Assembly (NCBI RefSeq): GCF_904849725.1
Contig: NC_058524.1
Coordinates: 346,014,823-346,078,822, forward strand
Length of the DNA: 64,000 nt
DNA from: Hordeum vulgare subsp. vulgare
Lineage: Eukaryota; Streptophyta; Magnoliopsida; Poales; Poaceae
Reading direction: 5' to 3'
In this document: positions 12,201 through 23,592 of the stretch, piece after piece
How positions within the stretch are numbered: the first letter of the stretch is position 1
How the letters are laid out: the number at the start of each line of letters is the position of its first letter
The notes under the pieces: model-generated
What the model was told of the DNA's origin: nothing
Databases searched by the model: none
What the model saw: only the letters and a program-made list of their open reading frames with translations
Made by a program: the position numbers and the translations under genes

Positions 12201-13770
12201 CGAAATTCTCCGATGATCCAAATCCATTAGAACAAACTTTAGGAATTTTTCTTATGATGAGAGATGTCCAAGAAAAATAAAACTCATATTTATAGAGCAC
12301 TTCTGTTTCTCTGCTTGTTGTGTGTCTTATTGTGGTTGTTTCCGGCGATAGTTGATAAAGTAGACAAAGTGCTCAGAGTTGGACGAGAAGCGTCAGAAGA
12401 CCTCGAAGACTTTAATCAACTAGGCAAGCAACCCTTTGACCATGACTATGAAATCAGTTTTATGCATGTCATATGTCATTTAATTTCGTTGCATATGAAT
12501 CATGATTGAATTGGTGACCACCTTGGTGTGTTGTCTCCGATATTTCCTCTTTGATACTTGCAATGAGCATGACCCAACCATCCAATGAGGGCTGTGTGGG
12601 TGGGGAGTAGTTAGGATGCTAAAGTAGATGCTACGCAAGTTGGATTGGAATATGCATGGTGACAAAAAAGAAATGATTTCAAAGACTTCTCGAAAACCCC
12701 GTCGAGTGCCACTATTTCCCGAGGGAGATGGTGTTGATCTAGGTAACCACTTGAGAAAGAGGTGGTTCTTTCGAAAACAGATTGGTTTAAGTTGCGACCA
12801 TTACTCCAACCTTACATGTTCGACCACGACACCCCTTCATGGGACCGGACTTTGTTGATTACTCTGGTTGATTCTAGCAGAGAGCCCGCATTACTAGTGG
12901 CGGGAGGGCCAGAGTTACCCTCTCAATACACGGTCGTGCCAGGTAGGGAGACCATGGAATGTTTTTATGAACACCGGGCACACCCTTGTGTCAACTCAAG
13001 GATGGTACAATCTTGAGTGAGGCTCGTATGATGTACGTCATGAGGACGTGGGCCAACGAGTGAATTCGTTGTTTAGTGTCTCCGGGGGAAAGGCATTGTT
13101 CTGGTGCTTACCTCGGGTATGTAATATACCGCGAGTCTTGGATGACACGGAAGTTCTCGGAGTCTTGTGGGTACAACGCGCAAATCAGAGTATAAAAATA
13201 TTCGAATAGCCATGTCCATGGTCAAGGATAGTTGGATGACCGCTCTTGGGCTACGTCCATTGTTGCAAACTTGGCATGTATGTACGAGAAAGATGATACT
13301 TGAGCGTACTCACATGACTGGACATGGTGATTGAACATGAGATGTTTAACCCTGCATATGATGATATCTATGACTTGTTCGTATGGATATCGGCAACCTG
13401 TTGATGCATGCTTTTACAAGTTGATTGATCATGACATTCCACTGTAAACTAGATTTCTACAAATTACCTACTTAGTGCTATATCATGCATTCTTATTGCC
13501 TTGTTCCAAACATGGGTTGCTAGCGAGTACATTCAAAGCACTCACTAGCTTGCCACTAGTTATTTTATTGACCAGGCATGAGAGAACATGATAAGATGAA
13601 GAATACCTTGGTGACTTAAGTGCGAGCTAGGACGCTTCCCTTTGAGAATGCCTATGGGGTTAAGGCAGATGGCATGGGTTAATGCTATCGATGAAGATTT
13701 CCACTACAAATATATGAAGACTTGCCCATGGAAGCCATTTCCGAGTAAAACGGTACGTAAAGGATGTAAG
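12201..13770. other. Anonymous degenerate transposon-like DNA
   Basis: No intact gene. Short reading frames (12264-12509, 12762-13016) have no recognisable domains. The segment sits between the second 1.36-kb repeat and a Copia LTR and is probably decayed retrotransposon sequence. Confidence 0.35.
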
Positions 13771-15076
13771 TGTTGAAAATATGCCGTGGAGGCAATAATA
13801 AAGTGGTTATTATTATATTTCCTAGTTCATGATAATTGTCTATTATTCATTCTATAATTGTATTAACCGGAAACCGTAATACATGTGTGAATATATAGAT
13901 CACAATGTGTCCCTAGTGAGCCTCTAGTTGGCTAGCTTGTTGATCAATATATGATCATGGTTTCCCGATCATGGACATTGTATGTCATTGTTAACGGGAT
14001 CACATCATTGGGAAATGATGTGATGGACAAGACCCAATCCTAAGCATAGCACAAGATCGTATTGTTCGTCTGCTAAAGCTTTTCTAATGTCAAGTATCGT
14101 TTCCTTAGACCATGAGATTGTGCAACTCCCGGATACCGTAGAAGTTATTTGGGTGTACCAAACGTCACAATGTAACTGGTGATTATAAAGGTGCACTACA
14201 GGTATCTCCGAAAGCGTTTGTTGGGTTGTACGAATCGAGACTGGGATTTGTCACTCCGTGTGATGAAGAGGTATCTCTTGGCCCACTTGGTAATCTATCA
14301 TCATAATGAGCTCAATGTGACTAAGGAGTTAGCCATGGGGTGATGTGTTACAAAACGAGTAAAGAGACTTGCCGGTAACGAGATTGAACAAGGTATAGGG
14401 ATACTGACGATCGAATCTTGGGAAAGTATCATACCGGTAGACAAAGGGAATTGCATACATGATTGATTGAATCCCTGACATCGTGGTTCATCCGATGAGA
14501 TCATCATGGAACATGTGGGAGCCAACATGGATATCCAGACCCCTCATTTGGTTATTGACCGGAGAGGTATCTCGGTCATGTCTGCATGCTTTCCGAACCC
14601 GTATGGTCTACACACTTAAGGTTCGATGACGTTAGGGTTATATGGGAATAGTGTACGTGGTTACCGAAGGTTGTTCAGAGTCCCGGATGAGATCTCAGAC
14701 GGCACGAGGAGTTCCATAATGGTACGTAGGTAAAGATTCATATATAGGAAATGAAGATTTCATCGCCAGAAGTGTTACGGGCGTCACCTGTAATGTACCG
14801 GGACCACCGGAAGGGTTCCGGGGGTCCACCGAGAAGGGCCACCAGCCCCAAACTACTACATGGGCCAAAAGTGGATGGGAACCAGCCCCTAGGTGGACTG
14901 GTGCGCCACCACTAAAGGCCCAAGGCGCAGCAAGTGGTGGAGGGGGGCAAACCCTAGGCGTGGAGGGGCTGCCTTGGGCCTCAAGGCCCACTCTAGGGCG
15001 CCTCCACCCTTGGCTGCCGCCCTCCTTGCCCATCTGGGGCCGCCGCACCTCTTAGGGTGGGAAATCCTAAGGGTGG
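13771..15076 (+). mobile_element. Truncated Maximus-like Copia LTR
   Basis: It starts TGTTGAAAATATGCCGTGGAGG, a diverged form of the TGTTGGAAATATGCCCTAGAGG start typical of the BARE/Angela/Maximus group. It continues in colinear fashion ('cctctagttggctagc', 'gggatcacatcattgg', 'gtgtgatgaagaggtatctct', 'ccgggaccaccggaagggttcc'). It stops at 15076 where a Gypsy LTR begins, so its 3' part and internal region are missing here. Family assignment is from memory of Triticeae LTRs. Confidence 0.75.
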
Positions 15077-15626
15077 TGTTGGGGATATTACCTGCGGTAT
15101 GACCCGCCCTATTGGGCCGGGCCAGGTAAGCGGCGATTCAACATTCATGATAAAAGATTGGCCTTGGCGCAGGGTTTGAGATGCGTCAGGAGAACTTCAA
15201 CGAAAAGCCGGCCAGGGCCCATGAGCCTAGATGGCGGTTCAAGATTAATGGAGAAGATAAGTCGCCGAGGAGATTTCCTAGCATGGAATACACGACGGTT
15301 AGAGATATGGAAGGCCACGATTTGTAATGTGGCCAGGACTTTGTAAACCCTAGGGCCTCGATGTGTATATAAAGGCGAGTCTGTAGGGAAGATAGGTTAA
15401 GTGAGAATCCATCGAGAGCTAGGCCAGGCGAGTTACTCCCTCCTTGTAATCGAATCCACCGTCAATATACACAAAGGAGGACGTAGCTTTTACCTCCATA
15501 GGAGGGGCCAAACCTGGGTAAACCTAAGTCTCGCTTCCGCTCACCCCCTTTGAGTCGCCACCAAGGTGCGATGGCTCCATCACTAAGTCCTTTCACGAGG
15601 ACACCTGCCGTGAAAAAACCACGACA
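15077..15626 (+). mobile_element. 5' LTR of the truncated Tat-like Gypsy copy
   Basis: TGTTGGGGATATTACC at the start and ...CACGACA at the end. It is colinear with 35943-36449 (for example 'ccttgtaatcgaa', 'tcaccccctttgagt', 'ctttcacgaggaca'), and it is immediately followed by the PBS. Length is 550 bp against 507 bp in the other copy. Confidence 0.85.
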
Positions 15627-15627
15627 G

Positions 15628-15645
15628 TTGGCGCCCAATGTGGGG
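15628..15645 (+). other. Primer-binding site of the truncated Gypsy copy
   Basis: TTGGCGCCCAATGTGGGG directly after the LTR. It differs at two positions from the copy at 36451 (TTGGCGCCCACCGTGGGG). The TGGCGCC core pairs with the 3' end of a tRNA primer in Gypsy elements. Confidence 0.8.
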
Positions 15646-15714
15646 CTTGCACACGGTGGAGTTGAGTTTTCAAAGGGATCCCTTCCAGGGTTTGGAAGCT
15701 ACGCTGTCAGCATC

Positions 15715-16351
15715 ATGACTAAGAGTCGTCGTGGGGAGTACTACATCGACAACTCTCAATGGGGGTCTGAGGCCGATTCAATCGAATCTGGATACAGGGT
15801 CCCCTTCGGCAAGATTCACATCTTCATTGGAAAGTTTGGGGCTCCCGTACCTGAGCCGGACACCTTCACCGACACCGTCGAGCCGGCCCGGTACGCCCAT
15901 CCTGCCAAGCATCAGGTCAGGAAACGCCATGCTTTTGTTGGTTTTACACAAGGAACCGACCTACCGGATGAGACAGTAATCCAGGAGAACACACCTGTCA
16001 ACTCGGACGACGAGTCGTCCATAGGCGACACAGATTCAATCTATCCTCTCCACGAAGGATAGCCGAGGGGCTTGCCTGAGGCAGCAATTTCCGAGGACGT
16101 TGAAGGCCCCCATCGTCAGGTCACCATTTACATGGCAGGAGCAGCGGTCCCTCAGCCAAACGCGGCTGGCAACAACAAAGCCAGCGAATCAGGGAAGACC
16201 CCAGCTCAAGCCATGGCGTATTTAGTAGCCGAGGTGGCCAAACTCACGTCAATCACTGTGACGGCGGAGAATCAGGAACAAGTCAACGCCAAGTTAGGAA
16301 AACTAAGGGAGGAGATGGCCAAAATCCAGCGCGACATTGAAGGTGAAGCCG
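15715..16351 (+). pseudogene. gag: gag N-terminal fragment (Tat-like Gypsy)
   Basis: The start ATG at 15715 (MTKSRRGEYY) corresponds to 36538 in the second copy. The protein follows the same path: GSEADSIESGYR, FVGFTQG, NSDDESSIGD, then IYMAGA and KTPAQAMA. One in-frame stop at 16060 interrupts it. The reading frame reopens until homology is lost near 16351. No capsid core, zinc knuckle or pol remains. This is a dead fragment, useful mainly for showing that the gag start is conserved between copies. Confidence 0.8.
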
Positions 16352-16962
16352 TGTAAGAGCCCAGATGTTTCCCTTTCCTTAATTGTAATTCCTTTCCTCT
16401 TGTGGCACATTGTTGAGCCTATGTATGGAAGTTATGAGGAGGTTATCATTTCATGTGGCCATCATTCCCTGTCATCATCTTGCATCATGGCATTCTTTTG
16501 CATCCTTTGCACCCCCTTACTTGTGTTGCTAGTGTTTGGTCCATCATGGAAGTGCTAGTGCTCATATAAGTGTTTGGGTTGAGTGTGGTGTTTTCAAACC
16601 TTGCAAAACACTCATCCCATTATTTATTCTAACTTGTGCTTTAAACTTTGCTTGAACCTGTTATAAAAAATGTTAATGCCTTAGAGGTCTTATTTGTGAA
16701 TGTAGGGGTTGCTCTCATTGTTATTTTAGACTTTGGTTTAATGAGGGTTTTAAAAGAAAACAACATCTAATTTCTGTTTTAAGTGTGAATTATCTTGTCC
16801 TAAAAATATGTTAATTATTTTTGTAAAATAGGGCATAATTCCCACATGGCTTGTCTATTTTTACTTTTTACCAAATCCTTTTGCTTGCCTCTATTTGAAT
16901 TCAGGTGTAAAACCATATTTCGAAAAGGGAAAAGCCTTTTCTTTCCTGCTAGTTTTGTTGTG
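16352..16962 (+). mobile_element. LTR-like block 'F', left part
   Basis: It begins TGTAAGAGCCC exactly where the Gypsy gag homology ends, and runs to the start of element A. It is AT-rich, with no ORF of note. I infer that it is the 5' (U3-like) half of an LTR whose GC-rich half lies at 35106-35942. The TG start and the position argue for this, but no family match or target duplication supports it. Confidence 0.45.
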
Positions 16963-18323
16963 TGATACGTCTCCATTGTATATACTTTTCCAAACTCTTT
17001 TGCCCTTGTTTTGGACTCTAATTTGCATGATTGGAATGGAACTAACCAGGACTAACGCTGTTTTTAGCAGAATTGCCATGATGTTGTTTTTGCGCAGAAT
17101 TAAAAGTTCTCGGAATGACCTGGAAATGTACGAGGATTTTTTGTGAAATATATAAAAAATACTGGCGCAAGAATCAACCGGAGACGTGGAGCGAGGTGCC
17201 CACAAGCCCAGGAGGCGTGGCCCCCATGGCCATATTTAGTCCCTTTCGTCCGGAATAAGATCAAGGAGAAGAGTTCATTGCATTTTACGATACGGAGGCG
17301 CCGCCACCACCTGTTCTTCCTCTGGAGCGCAGATCTCGAGTCCGTTCTGGGCTCCGGAGAGGGGATATCGTCACCAGCGTCATCACCAACCTTCCTTCAT
17401 CGCCAATTCCATGATGCTCTTCACCGTTCGTGAGTAATCTCATCGTAGGCTTGCTGGACGGTGATGGGTTGGATGAGATCTATCATGTAATCGAGTTAGT
17501 TTTGATGGGGATTGATCCCTAGTATCCACTATGTTCTGAGATTGATGTTGCTACTACTTTGCCATGCTTAATTCTTGTCACTAGGGCCCGAGTGCCATGA
17601 TTTCAGATCTGAACCTATTATGTTCTCGTCAATATATGTGTGTTCTTGATCCTATCTTGCAAGTTGTAGTCACCTACTATGTGTTATGACCCGACAACCC
17701 CGGAGTGACAATAGCCGGAACCACTCCCGGAGATGATCATAGTATGAGGAGTTCATGTATTCACTAAGTGCTAATGCTTTGTTCCGGTTCTCTATTAAAA
17801 GGAGAACCTTAATATCCCGTAGTTTCCGTTAGGTCCCCGCTGCCACGGGAGGGATGGACAATAGATGTCATGCAAGTTCTTTTCCCTAAGGACGTATGTC
17901 TGTATGCGGAATGCATGCCTACATTACATTGACGAAGCGGAGCTAGTTACATATCTGCCCATGTTATAACTGTAGCATGATGAATGTCATCCGACATAAT
18001 TATGCATCACCGATCCAGTGCCTACGAGTCTTTTCCGACTGGTTCTTGCTATGTTACTTTGCTTCTACTGCTTTCACTTCTGCTACTGTTACCGCTACTG
18101 CTGTCACTGTTGCTACTGTTACCGTTGCTACTGTTGCCATCACACTACATTACTACTGAAAGTTTGCTGTAGATACTAAGTCTTTCAGGTGTGGTTGAAT
18201 TGACAACTCAACTGCTAATACTCGAGAATATTCTTTTGCTTCCCCTTGTGTCGAATCAACAAATTTGGGCCGAATACTCTACCCTCGAAAACTGTTGCGA
18301 TCCCCTATACTTGTGGGTTATCA
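16963..18323 (+). mobile_element. 5' LTR of element A
   Basis: It starts TGATACGTCTCCATTGTAT and ends ACTTGTGGGTTATCA, and is followed at once by the PBS region. It is colinear with 26793-27716 plus 34619-35105. Near its end lies an imperfect array of GCTACTGTT-type triplets (about 18060-18150). Confidence 0.88.
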
Positions 18324-18334
18324 AGACTATTTTC

Positions 18335-18352
18335 TTGCGCCATTGCGGGGGG
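18335..18352 (+). other. Degenerate primer-binding site of element A
   Basis: TTGCGCCATTGCGGGGGG matches the Athila-type PBS TGGCGCCGTTGCCGGGGA seen intact in element C at 29348, with several changes. It runs straight into a 13-base G run (18347-18359), which replaces the normal GGGGA end. Confidence 0.7.
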
Positions 18353-18359
18353 GGGGGGG
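18347..18359 (+). repeat. G homopolymer, 13 bases, at the PBS
   Basis: An uninterrupted G run arising inside the PBS tail of element A. It is probably slippage after insertion. Confidence 0.9.
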
Positions 18360-18407
18360 CATAGCTATAGTCTCTGAGTCACTTGGGATTTACATCTGTT
18401 GATCACG

Positions 18408-19403
18408 ATGAGGAATCCGAGAGATCCAAAAACTAAAGTCTTGCCCTCAACTACGAGGACGGGTAAGGAACTACCATCTAGCTCTACACTTAATTCACCT
18501 TCAGTTATGAGTAAGTTTGCGACACCACCTCGTGCTAGAAATTCTGATATGTCGTATGTGCTTGATGATGCTACTTCCGTTATCCATGATGGTTGTGATG
18601 ATGCTTTGCTTGATACTGCTTTTCCACTAGGTGCATTCCTTGATGCACAAATTGCTAGAGTTGCTGCTGAATGTGATGATACTTCTGAAACTGCTGAGAT
18701 TATTGAAGTATAACCTGCTATTTCACCTGTTCGAACTAGCTCTCCTAGATATGAATTGCCTGATATACCTGAGGGTTATGTTATGGAGGGAGAGATAGCT
18801 GAGGACTTTCTTGCTTGTAAGGATATCTATGATCTTGAGAAATTATTGAGCAAGTGGAAAGAAAAATCTCTGAACGCTAGGATGAAAAACGATCCTAAGT
18901 TTGCTAATTCGCCTATCTTTGTGACCGATAAGGATTATGAATTCTCTGTCGACCCTGAGTTAATCACTTTGGTCGAATCTGATCCTTTTCATGGTTATGA
19001 GTCTAAAATGGTTGTAGCACATCTTACTAAGCTGTACGATATAGCCACCCTATTCACGAGTGAGGAAAAGATTCGCCACTACTATATCCTTAAGCTGTTT
19101 CCTTTCTCGCTAAAGGATGATGCTAAGACTTGGTTTACGTCTCTTGCTCCTGGTTGTGTGTGTAGTCCCCAGGATATGATCTACTAATTCTTTGAGAAAT
19201 ATTTTCCTGCCCATAAGAAACAAGCTGCCTTCCAGGAAATATATAACTTTGTGCAAGTTGAAGAAGAGAGTCTCCCACAAGTTTGGGTGAGGCTTGTCCA
19301 GCTACTGAATATTTTGCCTGATCACCCTCTTGAGAAGAATCAAATACTTGATATTTTTATAATGGACTAACCGATGCTTCTAGGGACCACTTAGATTGCT
19401 GTG
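18408..19403 (+). pseudogene. gag: gag of element A, N-terminal part
   Basis: Structural (capsid-type) polyprotein of an Athila-like element. The first ATG in frame is 18408 (MRNPRDPKTK). The protein passes an acidic stretch and a stop at 18711, then continues in the same frame through LPDIPEGYVMEGEIAEDF, DLEKLLSKWKEKSL and the capsid-type core (EEKIRHYYILKLFPFSLKDDAKTWF). A second stop at 19185 replaces a tyrosine before FFEKYFPAHKKQAAFQEI. A third follows near 19368, with reading continuing to ASRDHLDCC, where solo LTR B is inserted. The frame resumes after LTR B at 21096. Confidence 0.82.
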
Positions 19404-21090
19404 TGATACGTCTCCATCGTATCTACTTTTCCAAACTCTTTTGCCCTTGTTTTGGACTCTAATTTCCACGATTTGAATGGAACTAACTTGGACTGACGCT
19501 GTTTTCAGCAGAATTGCCTTGGTGTTATTTTTGTGCAGAAATCAAAGTTCTCCAAACGTCCTAGAAATTTACGGAGATCATTTTTCGAAATTATGAAAAA
19601 ATATCTGCGCCAAGTTCCACCAGAGGGGGTGGGCCAGTGGGCCAGAAGCCCTGGCTCCGCCACCCCCCTGGTGGCGGTGGGCAGGCTTGTGGGGCCCACA
19701 CGGCTCTGCCGCCCCCAATCTCAGATCTATAAGTTCCCTTTTATCCTAGAAAAAATAAAAAGAGAAGTTTTCGTCGCGTTTGCGATACAGAGCCGCCGCC
19801 ACCACCTGTTCTTCATCTGGAGGGCAGATCTGGAGTCCGTCTTGGGCTCCGGAGAGGGGGAATCGTCGCCTTCGTCGTCATCAACCTTCTTCCCTCTCCA
19901 ATTCCATGAAGCTCTTCGTCGTTCGTGAGTAATCTATTCGTAGGCTCGCTGGGCGGTGATGAGTAGGATGAGATCTATCATGTAATCGAGTTAGTTTTGA
20001 TGGGGATTTATCCCTAGTATCCACTATGTTCTGATATTGATGTTGCTACTACTTTGCCATGTTTAATGCTTGTCACTAGGGCCCGAGTGCCATGATTTCA
20101 GATCTGAAATTATTATGTTGTCACCAATATATGTGTGTTTTAGATCCGATCTTGCAAGTTGTAGTTACCTACTATGTGTTATGATCCGTCAACCCCGGAG
20201 TGACAATAACCAGAACCACTCCTGGTGATGACCATAGTTTGAGGAGTTCATGTGTTCACCAAGTGCTAATGCATTGGTCCGGTTCTTTATTAAAAGGAGA
20301 ACCTTAATATCCCGTAGTTTCCTTTTGGACCCTGCTGCCACGGGAGGGATGGACAATAGATGTCATGCAAGTTCTTTTCCCTAAGCACGTATGACGACAC
20401 ACGGAATGCATGCCTACATCACATTGACGAATGGGAGCTAGCCACATATCTCTCCATCTACGAGTTTGTCCTACAGCTACTGTTACTTGTTTTGCTCTGC
20501 TGCTGTTACTACTGTTGCTGCTACTGTTACTTGTTTTGCTCTACTGCTGTTACTACTGTTGCTACTGCTACTACTTGTCTTGCTCTGCTGCTACTGTTGC
20601 TACTACTATCGCTTGCTACTGTTGCTACTTGCTACTACTGTCACTACTGCTTTTCCTTGCCGCTGCTATTTGCTCATTACACTGCTGCTATCTGCTACAA
20701 TTTTGGTTCGCTGGTCATTGATGGGAACTGATAATTTCCGTCAACGAGGCAACTTGGCGCCATTGATACAATCGTTAGGAATAGTCTGCCGTGTCAACAG
20801 ATCGTTTCTAACACCGTTGTTATCATACTACTTTGTTGTTACTACTTTGCTTGCAGATACTAATCTTTCAGGTGTGGTTGAATCTGACATATTCAGCTGC
20901 TAATACTCGAGAGTATTCTCTCACCTCCTGTTTGGCAATCAACAAATTTGGGTCGAATACTCTACCCTCGAAAACTGCTACGATCCCACGCGCTGGTGTG
21001 CCGTCAACAACATTCTTCTAGTTTCGATTGCCGGAGAGTGCTAGCAGCATTCTTCTGGTGCCGTTGCAAGGGGAAGCATAGCTGACATCA
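19404..21090 (+). mobile_element. Solo LTR B, Athila-like, inserted in gag of element A
   Basis: It starts TGATACGTCTCCATCG and ends AGCTGACATCA. It is colinear with the element A LTR for most of its length, but its last ~110 bp differ and contain PBS-like text (TTCTGGTGCCGTTGC). The flanking pentamers are CTGTG (19399-19403) and TTGTG (21091-21095), four of five matching. Removing the LTR and one flank joins gag in frame (...LDCC + AACVFRER...), which confirms that both ends are right. There is no internal region, as expected after LTR-LTR recombination. Confidence 0.88.
20466..20700 (+). repeat. Imperfect CTG/CTA triplet array in solo LTR B
   Basis: Runs of GCTACTGTTACT-like triplets make long serine/threonine/leucine/tyrosine ORFs in three frames. 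Shorter versions lie at 18060-18150 and 34850-34930 in the LTRs of element A. It is an expanded low-complexity tract, not a protein gene. Confidence 0.8.
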
Positions 21091-21095
21091 TTGTG

Positions 21096-22774
21096 CTGCT
21101 TGTGTTTTCAGGGAACGAATTGTGGAACAAGCTGAGATTCTATTGAATAATATCTTGTGCAATGAGAATGCTTGGACTATTCCCGAACCACCTCCGAAGC
21201 CAACTCCAAAGAAAAGAGGTATCCTATTCCTCAGTCCTGAAGATATGCAAGACGCTAAGAAATCTATGAAAGAGAAGGGCATTAAATCTGAAGATGTCAA
21301 GAATCTACCACCTATCAAAGAGATCCATGGTCTTGATAACCCGACACATGTAGTAGAGGTAAATTCTCTTTGTAGATTCAATGAGAGTGATATTCCTTTT
21401 GATAAACCTGCTAGCTTATGCTTAGATGAATTTGATAACTTTGTTGCCAAACAACAGAGTTTCAATGATTATGTTAGCAGACAATTGGAACATAATGCTC
21501 GTATGCTTAGTCATTTAAGTGCTTGGGTGGATAGAAATGTCAATGGCCTTAAGCTTTTGAGTAAACATGCCTCTATGGTCACCACTCAAGTAGAACAAGT
21601 ATTTAAGGCTCAAAATGACTTGCTCAATGAGTTGAATGAAAATTCTGTTAGAGTCGTCACTAGAGGTGGTAGAATGACCCAAGAACCTTTGTATCCTCAG
21701 GGTCATCGTAAGAGAATTGAACAAGATTATCAAGGAGTTAGCACCGAGGCACCTAGTCATCCTAGGAAGAAGAAGAAAGATGATAGGAACTTACATGCTA
21801 GCAACCCCGTTGCTGTTACACCCGAGAATCCAAATGATATCTCTGTTTCTGATGCCGAAACACAATCTGGTGATGAACATGAGCCTAATGATGATATCGA
21901 AAGTGATGTTCGTGTTGATGCTCAACCTAGCAATGATAAGGATGTGGAGATTGAACAAGTTGATCTAGATAACCCACAACCTAAGAATAAGAGATACGAT
22001 AAGAATGACTTTATTGGTAGGAAGCATGGTAAAGAAAGGGATCCATGGGTTCGGAAACACATGCCTTTTCCTCCCAAACCATCCAAGAAAAAGGATGATG
22101 AGGATTTTGAGCGATTTGTTGAAATGATTAGCCATGTCTTTCTGCAAATGCGTTTGACAGATTTTCTCAAAATGTCTCCTTATGCTAAGTACATGAAGGA
22201 TATTGTGACTAACAAGAGGAGGATACCTGAGGTTGAGATTTCCACCATGCTCGCTAATTACACCTTCAAGGGTGGAACTCCTAAGAAACTAGGTGATCCC
22301 AGAGTGCCCACTATACCTTGCTCCATTAAACGAAACTATGTTAAAACTGCTTTATGCGACCTTGGAGCCGGTGTTAGTGTTATGCCTCTCTCTCTTTATC
22401 GTAGACTTGAATTGGATAAGTTGACACCCACTGAAATCTCCTTGCAAATGGTCAACAAATCAACTGCTTTCCCTATCGGCATTTGTGAGGATGTGCCTAT
22501 TGTGGTTGCTAACGTTACTATCTTAACAGACTTTGTTATTCTGGATATTCCCGAGGATGATGCCATGGCGGTCATCCTTGGAAGACCCTTTTTAAATATT
22601 GCAGGGGTTGTTATTGATTGCATCAAAGGCAATGTCACTTTGTATGTCAATGGTAATGAGCATACGGTGCACTTTCCAAAGAAACAATATCGAGTACATT
22701 GCATCAATGCTATTGAGAAAAATTCATCGATTCTTTTTGGAGCTTTGAATGCCCTATACCTACTGTTAAGATGA
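21096..22774 (+). pseudogene. gag C-terminus and aspartic protease of element A
   Basis: About 560 codons, open throughout. It holds the gag tail (AEILLNNILCNENAW), a long polar linker rich in Asp/Glu/Asn, a basic run (RKKKKDD) and then a retroviral-type aspartic protease domain. The catalytic loop reads LCDLGAGVSVMPL, the Athila form of D(S/T)GA, with leucine in the middle position. A flap-like region follows and then AVILGRPFLN, the usual ILGRPF end. The frame is lost at the C-terminus (LYLLLR), because the continuing text (YDLLVGDMHIPIEVT) is in another frame. No reverse transcriptase follows; the element goes straight to a non-coding spacer. The upstream half of gag has stops, so no complete polyprotein can be made from this copy. 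Confidence 0.85.
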
Positions 22775-23592
22775 AGTATGATTTGCTTGTTGGGGATATG
22801 CACATCCCCATTGAGGTAACCTAGTGACTATTCGAAAATTCTCTGTTTTTATTCGATGAAAAAAAGCTTGTCAAGGAGACTTGATCAACCTCATTGACGG
22901 ATTTCTGTTGATGACCATGAGATGAATGAATTTAAGAGTCACAACATTCTGCCCCAACTTTTACATTCGGTTGTTTAGAAGGAAAATGATAAATTTAGCT
23001 TTAGTTTTTCCTGTTTTCTGCTTCTTGCGTCTCGTAGAAAAGTGTCCCAAAAATAAAAGTTCTCTGAATACCCTGAAAATCAAGTATAATTTTTTCTAGA
23101 ATTTTTGAAAAATTCTTAGACGGAGAGCTAGTCAGGGGGATGCACTAGTGGGCCACAAGCCCAAGAGGCGCGGACACCCCCCTGGTTGCGCTTACCAGGC
23201 TTGTGGGGCCCACATGTCCCCCCTCCACTTATTCCTTCTCCTACCTCCAGAAACATTCATTCCGCAGCTCAAACCCGTGTTCTTGCTCTTCTTGCTGCGA
23301 TTTTCGATCTCCTTGTGCAAAACCCCATTCACCAAACTGTTCTGGGGAAATTGTTCCTTGGTATGTGACTCCTCCATTGGTCCAATTAGTTTTTGCTCGA
23401 GTGCTTTATTCGTTGCGTATTATTGCTGCCTTGGTGACCCTGTTCTTGAGCTTTGGATGTTAATTTTAGTTGGTCCCAAGTAGTTTTGATGCATGATATG
23501 GCCTCTAGGAACTTGTAGGAGTAGTTCCTTTGAGCTTCGTTGAGCCTTGTTCACTTTTCCTTTGAGTCACTAAAAATTTCAGAAAAAGGAAG
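22775..23592 (+). promoter_or_regulatory. LTR-like spacer with possible leader intron before the env-position ORF
   Basis: From about 23040 the text repeats the plan of the element's own LTR core. 'aataaaagttctctgaa' is followed by an AT-rich stretch, then 'gggccacaagcccaagaggcgcgg', 'cccccctgg' and 'aggcttgtggggcccac' (compare 26930-27085). It ends in a pyrimidine-rich leader. A GT donor (CTTG|GTATGT, 23361) and an AG acceptor (TTTCAG, 23582) bracket a 222-bp candidate intron just before ATG 23593. I infer an internal promoter and spliced leader for the downstream ORF; no TATA box is obvious. Confidence 0.4.

Larger units (their letters stand above)
15077..16351 (+). mobile_element. Truncated Tat-like Gypsy element: 5' LTR, PBS and start of gag
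   Basis: It shares LTR, PBS and gag with the element at 35943. It is inserted into the Maximus-like LTR and ends abruptly within gag at about 16351, where a sequence starting TGTAAGAG begins. Confidence 0.85.

Noticed and set aside
20360..20903. Long Leu/Ser/Tyr/Cys-rich ORFs that look like membrane proteins
   Set aside because: They are produced by a triplet repeat inside an LTR and occur in three overlapping frames; composition alone explains the hydrophobic pattern.
21088..21465. 125-aa minus-strand ORF opposite gag-protease of element A
   Set aside because: It is a shadow of the sense coding frame.
23148..23483. 111-aa ORF and other short frames before the env-position ORF
   Set aside because: They lie in the LTR-like leader and cross the candidate intron; no homology or motif.
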